A program made the translations under genes and the position numbers. The notes beneath the pieces were generated by a model. The model made no database searches and was not told where the DNA came from. It saw only the letters and a list, made by a program, of their open reading frames with translations. Source: Dromaius novaehollandiae (Eukaryota > Chordata > Aves > Casuariiformes > Dromaiidae). From it: a stretch of DNA of 64,000 nt. Position 1 is the first letter of the stretch. The number at the start of each line of letters is the position of its first letter. Below, one piece after another: positions 1 to 12,468 of this stretch. The stretch spans positions 62,001 through 126,000 of the forward strand of contig NW_026991372.1 of NCBI RefSeq assembly GCF_036370855.1. The letters run 5' to 3'.

Positions 1-180
1 GCTCACTGCCGCTGCCCCGCTGCCCGCGGCCGGGCGCCCTCCCTGCCCTCCGCGTGCCCCGGGGAGGCGTGGGGCGACGTGGGGCCGTGCACAGCGCGGC
101 TGGCGGGGCGGGGGCCGGCCGGGGGTCCCCAGGCGGGGGGGTGGGGGGCTCATCTCGCCGTTCCCGACTCCGCGCCGGTC

Positions 181-255
181 CCGCTCTCCCTAAAGCAATT
201 CTGCGCGTTATTGCAACGCCGCGTCTCCGTCCGGCGGCTAATTGCAGGTGATGCC
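181..255. promoter_or_regulatory. AT-richer island with TTATTGCAAC and CTAATTGC, candidate conserved element
   Basis: In more than 75% GC surroundings this stretch has ctaaagcaattctgcg, ttattgcaac (C/EBP-like) and gctaattgcagg (homeodomain core). The gctaattgc core recurs at 56588-56596. Its role as an enhancer is inferred from base composition and motifs only. Confidence 0.3.
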
Positions 256-414
256 TCGCTGCCGCACGTGCGACGCGGGCCCCGCTCACGCTCCGCCGCC
301 CTGCAGCACCCGCCGCGGGCTCCCGGGCTCCCGGCTCCCGCGCCCGGCCCCGGCGGCGGACCCCGGCTGGGGGCCTGCCCGGCCGCGGCCCCCCCCGCCC
401 CCCCCGGCCCCGGC

Positions 415-645
415 CGGCCCTAATCAGTCCCAGCAGGGCCGGGGCCGCAGATGAAAGGGGCGCGCGCCCGGCCCCATCCATCACGCTGTTTTCTTAGCCT
501 GCTCCCGCGGCCCCCGCGCCGGGGCTCTAAGTACCTGCCCGCCGCCACGGGCCCCCCCGCGCCCGCCCGGGGACCGGCCCGCGTTTAATGGGCTCTGTAA
601 TGGCAGATTACAAAGTGTTACAAGGGGAAGATTAATCGGCGGGGC
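415..645. promoter_or_regulatory. Candidate conserved non-coding element, left intergenic region
   Basis: Low-GC words stand out: taatcag near 421, cagatgaaagg near 449, and especially the stretch 584-637 holding tttaatgggc, tgtaatggc, agattacaaag, gttacaagg and agattaatc. Developmental enhancers near homeobox genes often look like this. It is not coding in any frame that resembles a known protein. Confidence 0.4.
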
Positions 646-1149
646 CGGGCCGGGCTCATGCCTGCGGGTAACCCGATCGGCCGCGCCGGGCGGCAGGAAT
701 GCGGCGCTCCCGGCGCTGACCCCGCCGTGCCGCGGGGATGGCCCGGGGCAGCTCCCGGGAGGCGGCGGGGCGCGCGTGGCCCTCCCCGGGGTGCCCGGTC
801 CCCGGGCCCGCAGGCTGCCCGAGCCGGGGAGATGCGTCCCCAGACGGGGGGACACGGGTCCCCGATCCCTGGCAGACCCTGTCCCCAGGGCCGCGGGACA
901 CGGAGAGGTGCTGTCCCCAGCATCCCCGGAGCAGGGGGAGGCACGCTGCCGCCACGATGCCCTTCCTGGTAGGTGCCATACCCACGCCGAGAGGCACCGG
1001 CCCCGGGGCTGCAGCATCGTCCCAGGGCCCCGGCCCTGCTCGGTCCCGTCCCCAGCGTCCTCGCTGCAGGAGCAGCACCGTCCCCAGGGGCCCCGTGCCG
1101 GGACAGACCCCATCCCCGCGTCCGCAGAGCGAGGGGCCCTGCCGTCCCA

Positions 1150-1405
1150 CCCCAGGGGCTGTGCTGCACCGTGCCATGCAGCACCGTGCTGTGCCACGCC
1201 GCACTATGCCATGCTGCACTGTGCCATGCAGCACCGTGCCGTGCCATGCCGTGCCGTGCCACGCCGCACTATGCCATGCTGCACCGTGCCATGCAGCACC
1301 GTGCCGTGCCACGTCGCACTATGCCGTGCTGCACTGAGCCATGCAGCACCGTGCTGTGCCATGCCGTGCCGTGCCGTGCCACGCCGCACTATGCCATGCT
1401 GCACC
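1150..1405. repeat. Minisatellite, roughly 55-60-base unit
   Basis: Four to five imperfect copies of a unit built from GCCATGCAGCACCGTGC and CACGCCGCACTATGCCATGC. The array is open in several frames, which accounts for long His/Met/Ala-rich translations on both strands. Confidence 0.85.
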
Positions 1406-3524
1406 AGCCCTGGGTGCTGGCACGGGGCAGGGTCTCCACAGCCGGGTGCCCGGGACGGGGCCCCCGGCTCTTCCATCCCCTCCGGCCCGAGGGGGCTGCT
1501 CTCGCCAAGGCTGCCCGCTCCGGGCGTGACCGGGGGGGGGGGGGTGGCCCCCGGCCCGGGCAGGGAGGATGCAGGACAGACCAGGGCTAAGAATAGAGCC
1601 GGGCTGGGAGCGGGAGCAGGAGGAAGGATGGGGCTTCCTCTGCGACGGCTCTTCTTCCTCCGGCCCAGCCTCTGCCCCGAGGCACGGCGCGGCACAGCCC
1701 TGCCTCTGCCCCTGGCCGCGCCAGGTCCTCGTCCGGACGCCTGGGCCCCCCCAGGCTCCGGGAGGGGCTGAGGGGCAGCATTAACACAGGGCAGGGAAAT
1801 GGGGCTCACTGGCCCACTGCAGCATCTGCTCATTACGGTGCCTCTCCATCGGCGCCAGGCCGGGCTGGGGGGTCTCCTCCGCAGTGGCACGGGAGCCTGT
1901 GGACCCTTCCTGGGGAGATGGGGAGGGTCTTGCAGCCCGAATTGCTGCCTGTGAGCCTCAGATCTTGTCCCAACCCGGGGATCATGAGCAGCCCGGCTCT
2001 GCGGCGAGCCGTGTTTGCTCCACGCACAGCAGGGAAGGTCCCGCAGAGGAGGAGGATCGGCGGAGCAGCCAGGGGCTCCCGGGACCCCACCGGGCTGCAG
2101 CCCGGGCAGCCGGTGCCCAGCAGAGACGGGGTTTTGCCGGGGTCCTCGGCCAGCACCGGGCCGGCAGGAGGACCACATGGATGGAGCGTTTTGGAGGGTG
2201 ATGGGGTGATGCTCTCAGCCGGGCCCTCGTAGCGTCCCGGTCTGGAGCCGCAGGAGCCGCGCAGCACCACCAGCACTGTCCTGCCAGCGGCACCGGCCGA
2301 GCCGCGGCGTTGCCCCGGGCCCAGAGCCCCCGGGGTGCTGATGCCGGCTGGGCTCCTCACCGCAGCGGTGCGCAGAGGCTGCAGCCCACGCCGGCCTGGG
2401 AGCGCGGTCTGGCCGGGCACGGAGCAGCCGCTCCGCCGGGACCCAGGGCTTCCTGCGAGGAAGGTGGGACAAGGAGGGGAAGACAATAAAACCCAGGAAA
2501 TGCTCGGAATAGCAAAGGTAACTGCTCGGCAGCCCGCGCCGCGGCTGCGCTGAGTCAAGCCGGAAGCCGCGGGGCAGCCATGGGAGTCGTGGGAGCCGCG
2601 GCAGCCGTGGGAGCCGGGGCCAGGGCTGCCTGTGCCCGGGGCACCATCCTGTGTCCCATAATCGTCCCGCACCCTGGTACCGTCCTGCCCCCCGGCACTG
2701 TCCCTGCACCCCAGCACCGTCCCTGCACCCCAGCCCTGTCCCTGCACGCGATGCACCGTCCTGAGTCCAGGCACCGCCCTGCACCTTGGGCACTATCCTG
2801 CACTGTCCTGTGTGCTGGCACCGGGCAGCACCTCAGCGTGCGTCAGGACGGGGCTGAGCCTGCGCTCAGCTGTCTTTGTAACCGGTGTTTCCAATCTCGC
2901 AGTGATTAGCCCTAAAAGCCTGACCTCGGGGCCCGCTAGTTAAACCGCTGCCTGTTTTACTGCAGCGGGGAGGCTGGGGGGGGGGGGGGAACCGGCAGGG
3001 CCAGGGCTGCGGGACAGTGCCCAGCAGCCACTGCCCCGTGCTCCAGGCGCAGCTCTGCCCAGCACCGCGGTGCCGGCCGTGGGCAGCCCCCGCTGCGCCC
3101 CCTCCTCGCTCCCCAGATACCTCCTGCAAGGTGCCGGTGCACCCAGCGACACGGGGGGGCTCGGCACTGGCTCCGGCCCCGGTGGCCCTGCCCGGCCAGG
3201 TGGCACCTGGGGTGGCTGCGGGGCCCGGGCCGGTGCCGTGAGCCCGGGGCCGGGGTGCAGGTCGGGCGCACTGCGCTCCCCCGAGCCTCCCGGTGCGGAG
3301 TGATTTACGGGCAGGGGGAAGCGCGCGGTGCAGACAGCTCAGGCCATAAAACCTCGGGGCAGGAAGTCGCGCCAACTTCAAAGGCCGCCCAGAGCCGCGG
3401 CCGCCACAACAGCGGGGCCCAGCGCTGCTGCAGCGCGCCGGTGGGGACCGGGCACCCGGGCAGCGCCCCGGCCCGCGTGCAGCCCCGCACGCACCTCGTG
3501 CCAGCGCCGTGCGCGTGCACCGCG

Positions 3525-3690
3525 TGCGTGCATCCTGCCAGTGCATGCATCTTGCACGTGCATCCTGCCGGTGCATGCACCCTGCACATGCACCCTGCAC
3601 GCATGCACCCTGCACATGCACCCTGCACACGCGTGCATCCTGCGTGTGCCCCCTGCTTGAGCATCCCATGCGTGTGTGCTGCGTGTGCAC
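3525..3690. repeat. Minisatellite of (gcatgca)ccctgcacat type
   Basis: Imperfect copies, about 13-26 bases, of words such as CACATGCACCCTGCACGC and GTGCATCCTGC. Simple tandem repeat. Confidence 0.8.
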
Positions 3691-4769
3691 ACCAGGGCTG
3701 CGGCGAGCCCAGCGCGGTGCCGCCATCGGCAGCGTGCCGCAGGCGTCGGGCAGCCTCCGAGGCGGGCTGGGCCCGCGGGTGCTGGGGGGGGACACGGCCC
3801 CGGCCCCGGCCCCGGCCCCGGTGTGCATCCCGGCACGCCGTGCCCGCGGCACGGCGGCGGGAGGAAGGCAGGGTGGGGCGCGGGCGGCGCGGCCTCGCAA
3901 ACAAAGGCCCGGAGGAAACGCCGCCGTCCAAGATAAACCGGCAAAGGTGAGAGCGAGCCCCGCCGTGCCGCCTCGCCCGTGCTCCCACGGCCCCTGCCCC
4001 TCGCCGTGCCCGCGCTCCCGGAGGGGCCCGCGGCACCTGCCCCGGCGCCCCGTTGCAGCCAGCTCCCAGTCCGGTGTCCTCAGGGCCGCTGGAGCCGCCA
4101 GCCCGGGGCCCGCCGCGCTTGCCGTGGGGACCACGTCCGTCCCCGGCATCCTGGCACCGGGCGGGCCGGGACCGCGGCGAGGGCTGTGAATGCAGCCATC
4201 CGCAGCCCTGGTGCCCCTTCCCACACTGCTGCCACCGCCACTGCGTGACGCACGGGGCGGGAGCGGGCTCCGCACGGCATCGCCGCTTTCCCAGGCCCCG
4301 CGGCAGCGTCCCCCGGGGCTGCCCGGCCCCTCCGTCCGGCAGGAAGGTGCCTGTGCCCCGAGCCGCGCCGCCGAGACAATGTGGGCCCCGCGGCGGTGCC
4401 GGGGCCGCGCGGTGCCAGCCTCCGGTGCCCGCATCCGGCGGAAGCGGGCAGGAAGCCCCAGGCGATGGCCTTCCCGTCGGCACCGTCCCACGGGGCCGCG
4501 GCGGCTGGGATGTGGCACGGCCGTGCCACGGGGCCGGGGAGCTGGCTGCACGCGGGCTGCCGCGGGGGCACGGACACGGGACCGGCGGGGCCGGGGCAGA
4601 TGCATGGAGCCGGGGCGGAGGCATGGGGCCGGGGCGGATGCACGGGGCTGGCCGGGAGCGGTGCGGGTTGCATGGCCGGGGCGGGTGCACGGAGCTGGCC
4701 GGGAGCAGTGCCGGCGCGGCGCAGCGCCGGAGGCCGTGCGGGCACAGCGTGCAGGCCCGTCAGAACCAC

Positions 4770-4905
4770 GCGGAGTCGTTTAAAGACGATCAGGCGGTGA
4801 CAGGAATTAAATTGTGTTTTGATTTTCTCATTAGGCTAATCTGCAGCGTGCCTCGTTATGGGGTAATTTCCCCGCTCCGACATGACAGCTCGTTCCCACC
4901 ACGAC
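4770..4905. promoter_or_regulatory. Candidate conserved non-coding element
   Basis: An abrupt AT-rich island (gtttaaagacgatcagg, ggaattaaattg, ttttgattttctcattag, ctaatctgc, cgttatggggtaatttcc) within GC-rich DNA. It has several TAAT/ATTA cores and no supportable reading frame. It probably regulates TLX2 or LBX2, given the gene set, but this is inference. Confidence 0.4.
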
Positions 4906-5119
4906 AGCCATATGCCAGCGTGCCCGTGCTGGCAGGGCCACAGCGCGGGGCTGGCACGGCAGCCGGGAGGCCGCGGTGAGGGGCGGGCGCAGTGCTGGGG
5001 CCCAGTGCAGCCAGTGCGCCCAGCACCGCGTGCTCCGGCGACGTCCTGGGAGCAGCCCCATGTGCCGGACCCCGGCGCTGCCCCGGCAGCGGGCAAAGGC
5101 CGCGGCAGCCCGGGGGGCT

Positions 5120-5250
5120 CATGCATCTCCATCAGACGGCCCCACAGCCTCCCCCATGGGGGCCACAGCCCCACAGCATCCCCCCATAGGGAGCACAGCC
5201 CCACAGCCTCCCCCATGGCGGTTGCAGCCCCACAGCATCCCCCATCCCCA
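5120..5250. repeat. Short tandem repeat, about 33-base unit
   Basis: About four copies of CCCCACAGCCTCCCCCATGG variants in a row. Confidence 0.7.
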
Positions 5251-6589
5251 CGCTGTGGGCCGGAGCGAGCACCCAGGGGTCCTGTGGAAGGGGGAGCAGG
5301 GAGAGGGGGACGAGCCCTCGCAAGGGGCGGCGGGGCTGGGGGGGGCAGCGGGAGGGGGCGGCGCTGGCGGTGCCCGGGGGGCTGAGGAGCGTCCTGCTGT
5401 GTGCAGAGACCATGGGACCGTCTGCAGCCGCCCCCTCCCCCCAGTCCCTGCCCCCCCCGGGCCCCCTGCATCCCGGCCTCCCCCTGCACCTCCAGGTTCT
5501 CCCTGCACCCCTGAGCTTCCTTGCACCCCTGGGCTCAGCTGCCCCCCCCACTCCCTGCCCCCCCCTTGCCTGCCGTGGGGGCGAGGCTAACCGGCAGGAG
5601 GGGGGGGCGCGAGGTGCCCAGGGCACCGCCGTGCTGCCGAGGCCCCGCTGTGACCCCCAGGCCCGGACGAGTGATGGGGCCCGGCCGGGCCGCGGGCCGG
5701 GGGCTGCGGGCACCGGGGGCCCCGCTCGGCTGCCGCTGCCGCCCCGCGCCGGCGTCCCGGAGCCCCCGGGGAGCGGATGCTCATTTAGCAACGTCAGCCC
5801 CGCAGGTGGTTTGAGTTAGGCTCCTGGTGCTCCCCCGGCCGCCGATGAGCGAGGGGATGCGCCGGGAGCCCCCCCGCACCGGGGAGCCCCCGCGCCCGGC
5901 GGGCGACGGAGCGCGGCCCCGCTGCCAGCGCCGGCGCCCGAGCCGCTGCTGCGAGACGCGGGCGGCCCCGGCCCCGCTCCCCCGCCCGGAGCAGCGGCCC
6001 GCCCCGGCGCCCGGGTGAGGGACGGGCGACAGCTGGGCCGCGGGGCCGGTAACCGGATCCCCCCGCAGCGCCGGCGGGGCGCGGCCGGGAGCCGCCCGGA
6101 GGGGCGGGCGGAGGGCGCGGGGTGCCCGGCCGGGGGCCGCCGCCGCTCGGTCCTGGCCCGGGAGCGCGGCCGGGGAGATGCGCCGGGGCGGCCCCGGGGG
6201 CGGCGGGGGCGGCGGCACCTGCTCCTGCTCCTGCCGCGGGCCCGGGCCCCGCTCGCGGGCGGCCCCCGCCGCAGCTGCTCGGCGCCGCGGCAGCGGCGAG
6301 TTAGCGGGACGCCGCCCCCCCGGGCCCCCCCGGGCCCCCCCGGCCGTCGGGGCGCCCGCGGCTCTGCCACGGCTCATTGTGCGCGACGGCCCCATCGCTC
6401 CTCGCCGCGGTCCCGGGGGCGGCGGGGGGGCGGGGGCCGCTCGCCAGGCAGCCGTGACGGTGATGGATCTGCGCAGCGCCGCGCACCGCTGCGCCCGGCG
6501 AGCGGCCCCGCCGCGGGGGGGGGGCGCGGGGAACGGGGCCGCGGGGGGGGGGGGGGGGGCAGGGACCGGGGCCGCGGCAGGGCTGCCCC

Positions 6590-7010
6590 CCCGCACCCCA
6601 CAGGCACCCCTGTGCCCCACCGGCAGCCCCTGGCCCCCACACTGCACCCCCCCGGCAGCCCCTGACCTCCCTGTTGCACCCCATGGCACCCCTGCACCCC
6701 ACAGACAGCCCTGCACCCCCAGGACCCCCCCCTTCGCTCTACCAACAGCCCCTCAGCCCCACGCTGCACCCCACGGTGCCCTCCACACCCCACAGACAGC
6801 TCCACCCCCCCGACAACTCCTTGCCCCCACGCTGCATCCCCTCGGGCCCCTCTGCACCGCCCAGCCCAGCCCCTCACCTCCTCTGCTGCACCCCTAGCCC
6901 AGCTCCCTGACCCCCCCAGTGCAGCACTTGCACCCCCCACTGCAGCCCCTCACCCCCCCCCCCAGTGCTGCACCCCTGCTCCCCCAGCACACCCCCACGC
7001 TGCACCCCAT
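6590..7010. repeat. Degenerate C-rich minisatellite
   Basis: Repeated variants of CAGCCCCTCACCCCCACGCTGC followed by CACCCC. There is no clean period. It is strongly strand-asymmetric and lies immediately 3' of PCGF1. Confidence 0.6.
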
Positions 7011-7205
7011 GCTGGCAGCACCCGGGGGGGGGCACTGCCCTCCTCCCACCCCCCCAGAGGGGCTGGGGCAGCAGGGCCTTCAGCCCCCCCTGCACAGAGA
7101 GGGCAACAGCAGCCCCCCAGCTCACCCCTGCTAGAGGAGCTTGGCCCCAGCCCCCCCCCCTCCTGCGAGCAGAGGGACCAGACAAGGCAGGAGATTTTCA
7201 GCAGT

Positions 7206-7211
7206 TTTATT
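7206..7211 (-). terminator. PCGF1: Poly(A) signal of PCGF1
   Basis: On the minus strand the plus-strand tttatt reads AATAAA, about 110 bases past the PCGF1 stop codon. This would make a short 3' UTR. It is the only canonical hexamer seen downstream of the stop on that strand. Confidence 0.75.
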
Positions 7212-7319
7212 CAAAAAATAAACTCGAGCAGGAGGGGTTTTAAGTTAGGGGGAGCAGGAGGGCCGGGGCGGGGGGGGAGCAGGGCTGCGCTGCGGGGGGG
7301 CAGCACCCGGGCCCAGCCC

Positions 7320-10300
7320 CTACCTCCTCTTGTCCTTGATGCTGTAGTGCAGCAGCAGGGGCGCGGGCTGCAAGGCAAGGGGGGACCGTCAGGGTGGCAG
7401 CCCCCACCCCCGCCAGCCCTCGGGCAGCTCTGCAGCCCCCCACCCCGGGTCGAGGCCCCAGGCAGAGGCGATCCCGGGGGGCTCCTGCCCACCGCCGGCC
7501 CCCAGCCCCAGGGGATCCCGCGTGCGGGTGACAGGGACCCTGCCCAGCCCCTCCGGCCCCCGGCAGCATTTCACAGCTCCGGGGCTGCGCTCCGGGATCC
7601 TGTCTAACCCCTTCGGGACCCGTCTACACTCCGGACCCACGTCGTCAGGCACTGCTTAGGGGCTGCCCTGTCGGTGCCCCCCCAGACGTTGGGGGGGCCC
7701 CGGGTCTTGGTCACAGCACCACTAACCATCCTCGAGTCCCCGCTGCTCCGTGGGCTCCCCAGCCGGACGCCCCCCCTGAGCCAGCCTCCTCGCCCGGGAG
7801 CCCCGGCCCCTGCCAGACCCTCTTCCCGCCCCCCGACCGTCCCCAGCCCAGGCCGGGCACCCCGCGGCCCCGAGCTGTGCACAGCCCCCGAGGGGGGCGG
7901 GAGGTGCTGGGCCCCCCCTGACCCAGCCCAGCGGGGTGCCAGCACCGGGGACCCCCACCTTGCCGAACCAGCGCGAGAGCCAGAGCTGCTTCATGGTCAT
8001 GTGGTCGGGGAGGACCTCAGCGTTGAAGAGGATCTGCACCTAGGCGGGGGGGGGCCGCGTCACCCGGGGGGGCCCGCGCCCCCCGGCCCGGCCCGGCCCC
8101 GGCCCCAGCCCCGGCCCCCACTCACGTGCTGCAGCGGCAGCCCCAGGCGGTGACACAGGACCCTCCGCAGGTGCCGGATCTGCGCCCGCACCGAGCACCT
8201 CACGTACTTCTGCTGCAAGGGGGCAGAGGGGGTCAGGGGGGGCCCAGGCGCCCCATGGCCCCCGGCAGGGCTGCAGGCCTCCTCGCCCCCCCGTCCGCAC
8301 AGCCTCCCCTTCGGCGCGGGAGCGGCAGGGAGGGCTCTGCCCTTCCTCCCCGCTCCGGGACACGTCTGGGCACGAGGCCGGGCCGGGCCCGGGGCGCTCG
8401 GTGCCGCGCAGCCCCGCGCTCACCTGCAGCACGGCCTTGCTCTTGTCCTTGCTGGAGCTGTGGAAGGAAAAGCAGGGGCAGCCCGAGAGCCCTGGCGCGG
8501 GCAGGCGGGGGGCCTCCACGGCCCGGCACCCCGCGCGCCGGGAGGGTCCGTAAAGCACCGCGGCCTCCCCCCGACGCAGCCCCCAGCTCGCAGCCTCCGG
8601 GGCCGGGAGCTGCTGCGGCTCGGCTGGGGCACGCTGCCTGCTCTCGGGGCACGGGGGGCTGCCCTGGTGCCCCCTCCCCGCCTGCCTGGCGCTCCCCTCG
8701 CCCCGCCGTCACGCACGTGCGGAGCGGGGCCTCGCTCGGCGGCGGCTCCAGGGCGGCCCGTGGCCGGGGCCGGCAGCCGAGCTGCAGCCATCGATCCCAT
8801 CGCAGCTCCCCGAGCCGTCGCTTATCGACTTGGCTGTCGGGAGCCAGCAGGCAGCCGTGCTGCGTGCCCTCCCGGCGCTCGTTACGGCTCAGCGCCGCGC
8901 GGCAGCGGCTGCGCCGGAGGGGGGGACGCACCGCGGCAGCTCCGGGGGAGAGGGGCAGCCGGAGCCCCGTGCCGCAGCCGGGTCCCTTTCCCCAGGCAGC
9001 AGCGGGACGGGGCCTCGCCGGTGCCTCCAGCCCCAAAAGCAGGACGGGGCCTCGCTGGTGCCTCCAGCCCCACTCGCAGCTGCCCCAGGCACTGCTCCCC
9101 ACCCACGGCGGGGGCAACGGGGAGCCGGCAGCCCCTGGCCCAGCCCAGCCCGGCGGCACTCACCTGTGCTTCTCCAGGCAGAGCGAGACGTGCTCGTCGT
9201 AGCGGAAGTAGTGGGCGCGGGAGTGATCGAAGCTGCTGTAGGGGAGCCCCATGGGGTCGCCCCCGACCGGGTCTGGGGAGGCACGGAGAGCGGGGCGGCA
9301 GTCAGCCGCTGCCCCCCGGCACCGGCACCCCGCGCTCCCGGCACCGCCCCGGGACCGGGGCTGGCAGCGGCGCAGCTCAGAGCTGGCAGCCGCTCTCGCC
9401 GCAGCAAGAGCCCCCCCAGCTCCGCTCCCTCCGTCCGCGCCCGGGACCCCCCCAAAGGCTGGCACGGGCCCCCCCGCTGGCCCCCCAGCACTGGCAGGTC
9501 CCCGCGAGCGTCACACCCTCGCTGCTGGGCTGCGTCACCCGGTCGAGGCCGCGGGACTGGTAGAACTCGCGGATCCTCTTCTCTTCACCTGCGGGGAGAG
9601 AGGCGAGCGGGGCTGCATGTTGCTCCCGGCCGTCCCCGAGCCCGGCCAACCCCCGAGCACCCCCGGGGTTGAGCCCCCCAGAGGCGGGGGTCCCACTCCG
9701 CGCTGCCCTTTGCCTCCCTGCCTGGCGATTCGGCGAGCGCCCAACAACTCCCGTGCAGTGAGAAGCCACGGATCCTCCTTCCCCGTCCACCCTCCCCTCC
9801 CCGCACCACCCTGTGCATCGTCACCAAGCCCAGCACCGCGCAGGCTGCAGAGCCCTGTGGTTATTCCCATCCGACACAGGCACTGACCACGATCTCGTCA
9901 CTCCTCCCCAAGCTGCTCCCCTTTTCCTCTCTCCTCTCCGAGGCAGAGGGCCAGGGACCGGGCTGCGCACTCGCTGTGGGCTCCTACCGCGGCGTAGCCA
10001 CCTTTCCTGTCCGCTCTCCGTCCCCCCGTGACGATGCCTAACACCCGCTTGCTTCCTCACCGCTGCCGAGTGCTTAACTGACATTTCCAGTGAAACGTCC
10101 CCAGCGCCTTCCCTGTCCCTACCCTGAGTGACAGCAGCTAATCCTAACCCCCATCGTCCCCGCAGCGCCGGGGCTGCTGGCCCCACACGCGCTGCTTTGC
10201 GTCTGCCATCTCGGAGCTGTGCTCATTGCGCAGTCGCTCGCGCCGCGGCTCCGGGGACATCCCGCTCGGGCGGCCCTGCCCTCAGCAGCGCCTGTCCCAC

Positions 10301-12468
10301 CGCTCAGCCCCCGCTGTGCCAAGCAACTGACTGCGAGACCCTGGAGCCATGAGATCAGGGAGCTGAGCTGGGTTAAAGGCAGCTCCTTAATAAAGCACAG
10401 GCTTCTTAAGCCCAGCTCAGCTCTCCCGGGCAGCGCCGCAGCCCAGCCCGCCGGGGGGGAGCAGCAGCGACTTAACCCGGCGGCACCGAGCGAGACGCGC
10501 ACAGCCCCGGGCAGCGAGGGCTCTCTGCGGTCTCTGTGCCCGATGTAAAGCACCCGAATAACACGGGGCCGGCAGCAAACGGCCGCCTCCTCGCCCCAGC
10601 GCAGCCACGCACGCATCCAGCGGCAGAGCCCAGCGGGGCCCCGCGACCGCCCTCCTCTGTGAGCGCTGGCCATTTGCTCCTGCCTTCTTCTTCCTCGCTC
10701 TAAAACCGCCTGTATGCATGAAGCTGCCCCCCCGCCGTGGGGCACCCCACGGCCCTTCCCTCCCGCCCGGGTCACTCACTCTCCTGCAGGCCGGGGACCA
10801 GCTTGTAGACGATGTCCTGCATGACGCGGTCCAGCTTGAGGTTGAGCAGCGGCTGCGTCTCGTGGATCTTGGTGTTGCACATGGGGCAGTACTTGCTGGT
10901 CTGCAGGTACTTCACGATGCAGCTCTTGCAGACTGCGGCGAGACGGGCGCCATGGCGGGGGGGCCGGTGCCACGGGACAGCCCCGCACAACAGCCCTGCG
11001 CCCCCGACACTGTCTCCCGGCCCGGTCACCACGGGCCCAGGGCGGTGCAGCCCCGCCGGCAGCTGGGAGAGGCTGCGCTCGGCTCGGCCCAGGGCCGGCC
11101 GGGGTCCCGCAGGACACAGCGGGTGCCGGCTCCCGCTCCCGGCACCCCCAGCCGGAGCCGGTGCCTGGCCGCGGTGGGCTGCTGCCGCTGCCGCGCGGGG
11201 ACTCACACGTGTGCAGGCACTCGGTGATGGTGGTGGCGTCGATGAAGTAGCCGGCGCACAGGCAGCACACGATGTGCTCATTCAGCTCCTTCATCTTCAC
11301 CTTCACCTCCTCCTGCGGGGACAGGCGCCCGTGTCGGGCTCCGCGGCACCCCGCCTGCCGGGGCCACGCAGCGCCCCGAACCGCCGCAGCGGCTGCGCAA
11401 CGGGGCGCCCCGCACCGCCGCTCCCCACGGCCCCCGCCCACGCCGCCGGGCCCCACGGCGCCCAGCACACGGCCAGCACGAAGGCCCTGGGGCAGCACCC
11501 TGACCCGGGAGACGGCAGGGCAGGAGGGAGCGTGGGGCTGGGGGACCCACAGCCAGGCAGGGGGCCCCCTCCCAGCCTGCCAGCCCCAGAGCCGTGGGGC
11601 AGGGCCTGCCCCACGCCCCCGGCTCACCAGTGCTGGAGCCCCACGGCCCCACCGGCGGGGGCGGAGCGGAGCCATCCCTGCACGGGGGCCGAGGGCCACC
11701 GGCTGGGGCAGCCCCCGCGGCCCTTCCATGGGGCACAGCACCGCAGGCCCCCGGCAGCCCCACGCGGACCCACAGAGCAGGGCACAGCCCGGCCACGGCT
11801 GGGCCTAAATCACCTGGGCCTGCCCCACCGCAGCTGTGCATGGCACTGGCCCCGCCCCCTGCGCCGGGCCCCGCCCCCTGCACCAGACCACGCCCCCGCA
11901 CCTGGCCCCGCCCCTCCTGTGCCCCGCACACCTTACTTCGCCCTGCCCCACATTGCCCCGCCCACTGCCCCTTGCCCCGCCCCTCCTGGCCCCACCCACT
12001 GCCCCTCACCCCTCCCTTGCCCGACCCCTCCCCGCCCGACCATAGCTGGCCCCGCCCCTCCACCACCCACCCACCCACCCGGGCCTGGCCCCGCCCTCCA
12101 CCCGCGCCCCGCCCCCGCCCGCGTGGCCCCTCCCCTCCCGCTCCGGGGGGCCCCCACCCCGCCCGGCCCCGCCCCCGCGGCCTCGCCCGCCCGGCACGCT
12201 GCGCGCCCCAGAGGCACGCGGAGGGGCGGGCCCGCGCATGCGCGCGGGAGGTGCCACGGCGCCTGCGCGGCTCCCCGGCGTCCCCCGAGCCGCGGGCGCC
12301 GGCGCCCTCTTCCGCCCACGCATGCGCGGGGGCCCGGTCCCGCCGGCCCGGCGAGGCCCGCGGCCCGCTCACCTCGTTCCGCAGCGGGTCCATCTTGTAG
12401 ACGGCCTGGAGCTGGTTCCGCAGCCGCATGGCGATCGCCATCGGGCCCCCCTGAGGAGGAGACGCCAT
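7320..12468 (-). CDS. PCGF1: PCGF1 (NSPC1), Polycomb group RING finger protein 1, complete, 9 exons
   Basis: Coding exons on the minus strand are 12373-12468, 11207-11312, 10780-10932, 9517-9588, 9164-9272, 8424-8457, 8126-8212, 7959-8039 and 7320-7367. All have GT/AG junctions in phase and together give 261 aa (human 259). The start is the ATG of MASPPQGGP, as in mammals. A C3HC4 RING is visible (C48, C51, C64, H66, C69, C72, C83, C86). It is followed by the [20 protein letters not shown] segment and a C-terminal RAWUL domain ending in KDKRR. Known for the family: PCGF1 pairs with RING1A/B and, through RAWUL, with BCOR/BCORL1 in the nuclear PRC1.1 complex with KDM2B, which monoubiquitinates H2A K119 at unmethylated CpG islands. 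It lies head-to-head with TLX2, the same neighbour as in human. Identity is near certain. Confidence 0.98.
10358..10427. repeat. Imperfect inverted repeat (hairpin) in PCGF1 intron 3
   Basis: The arm at 10358-10376 (GGGAGCTGAGCTGGGTTAA) is nearly the reverse complement of the arm at 10406-10427 (TTAAGCCCAGCTCAGCTC and following). The loop is about 29 bases and AT-rich (CTTAATAAAGC). This gives a stem of roughly 19-20 pairs with one or two bulges. It could be a folded intronic RNA or the trace of a small inverted-repeat element. No target-site duplication was recognised. Confidence 0.6.

Larger units (their letters stand above)
1..7190. other. Intergenic region left of PCGF1; no gene recognised
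   Basis: Both strands were read for known domains. In particular there is no LBX-type homeodomain, although LBX2 adjoins PCGF1 in human, so LBX2 must lie beyond the left edge if present. The long open frames here follow from very high GC and tandem repeats and carry no recognisable domain. The content is minisatellites plus AT-rich islands, listed separately. Confidence 0.7.

Noticed and set aside
1-7190. LBX2, expected next to PCGF1
   Set aside because: No LBX homeodomain or exon was found in either strand of the left region.
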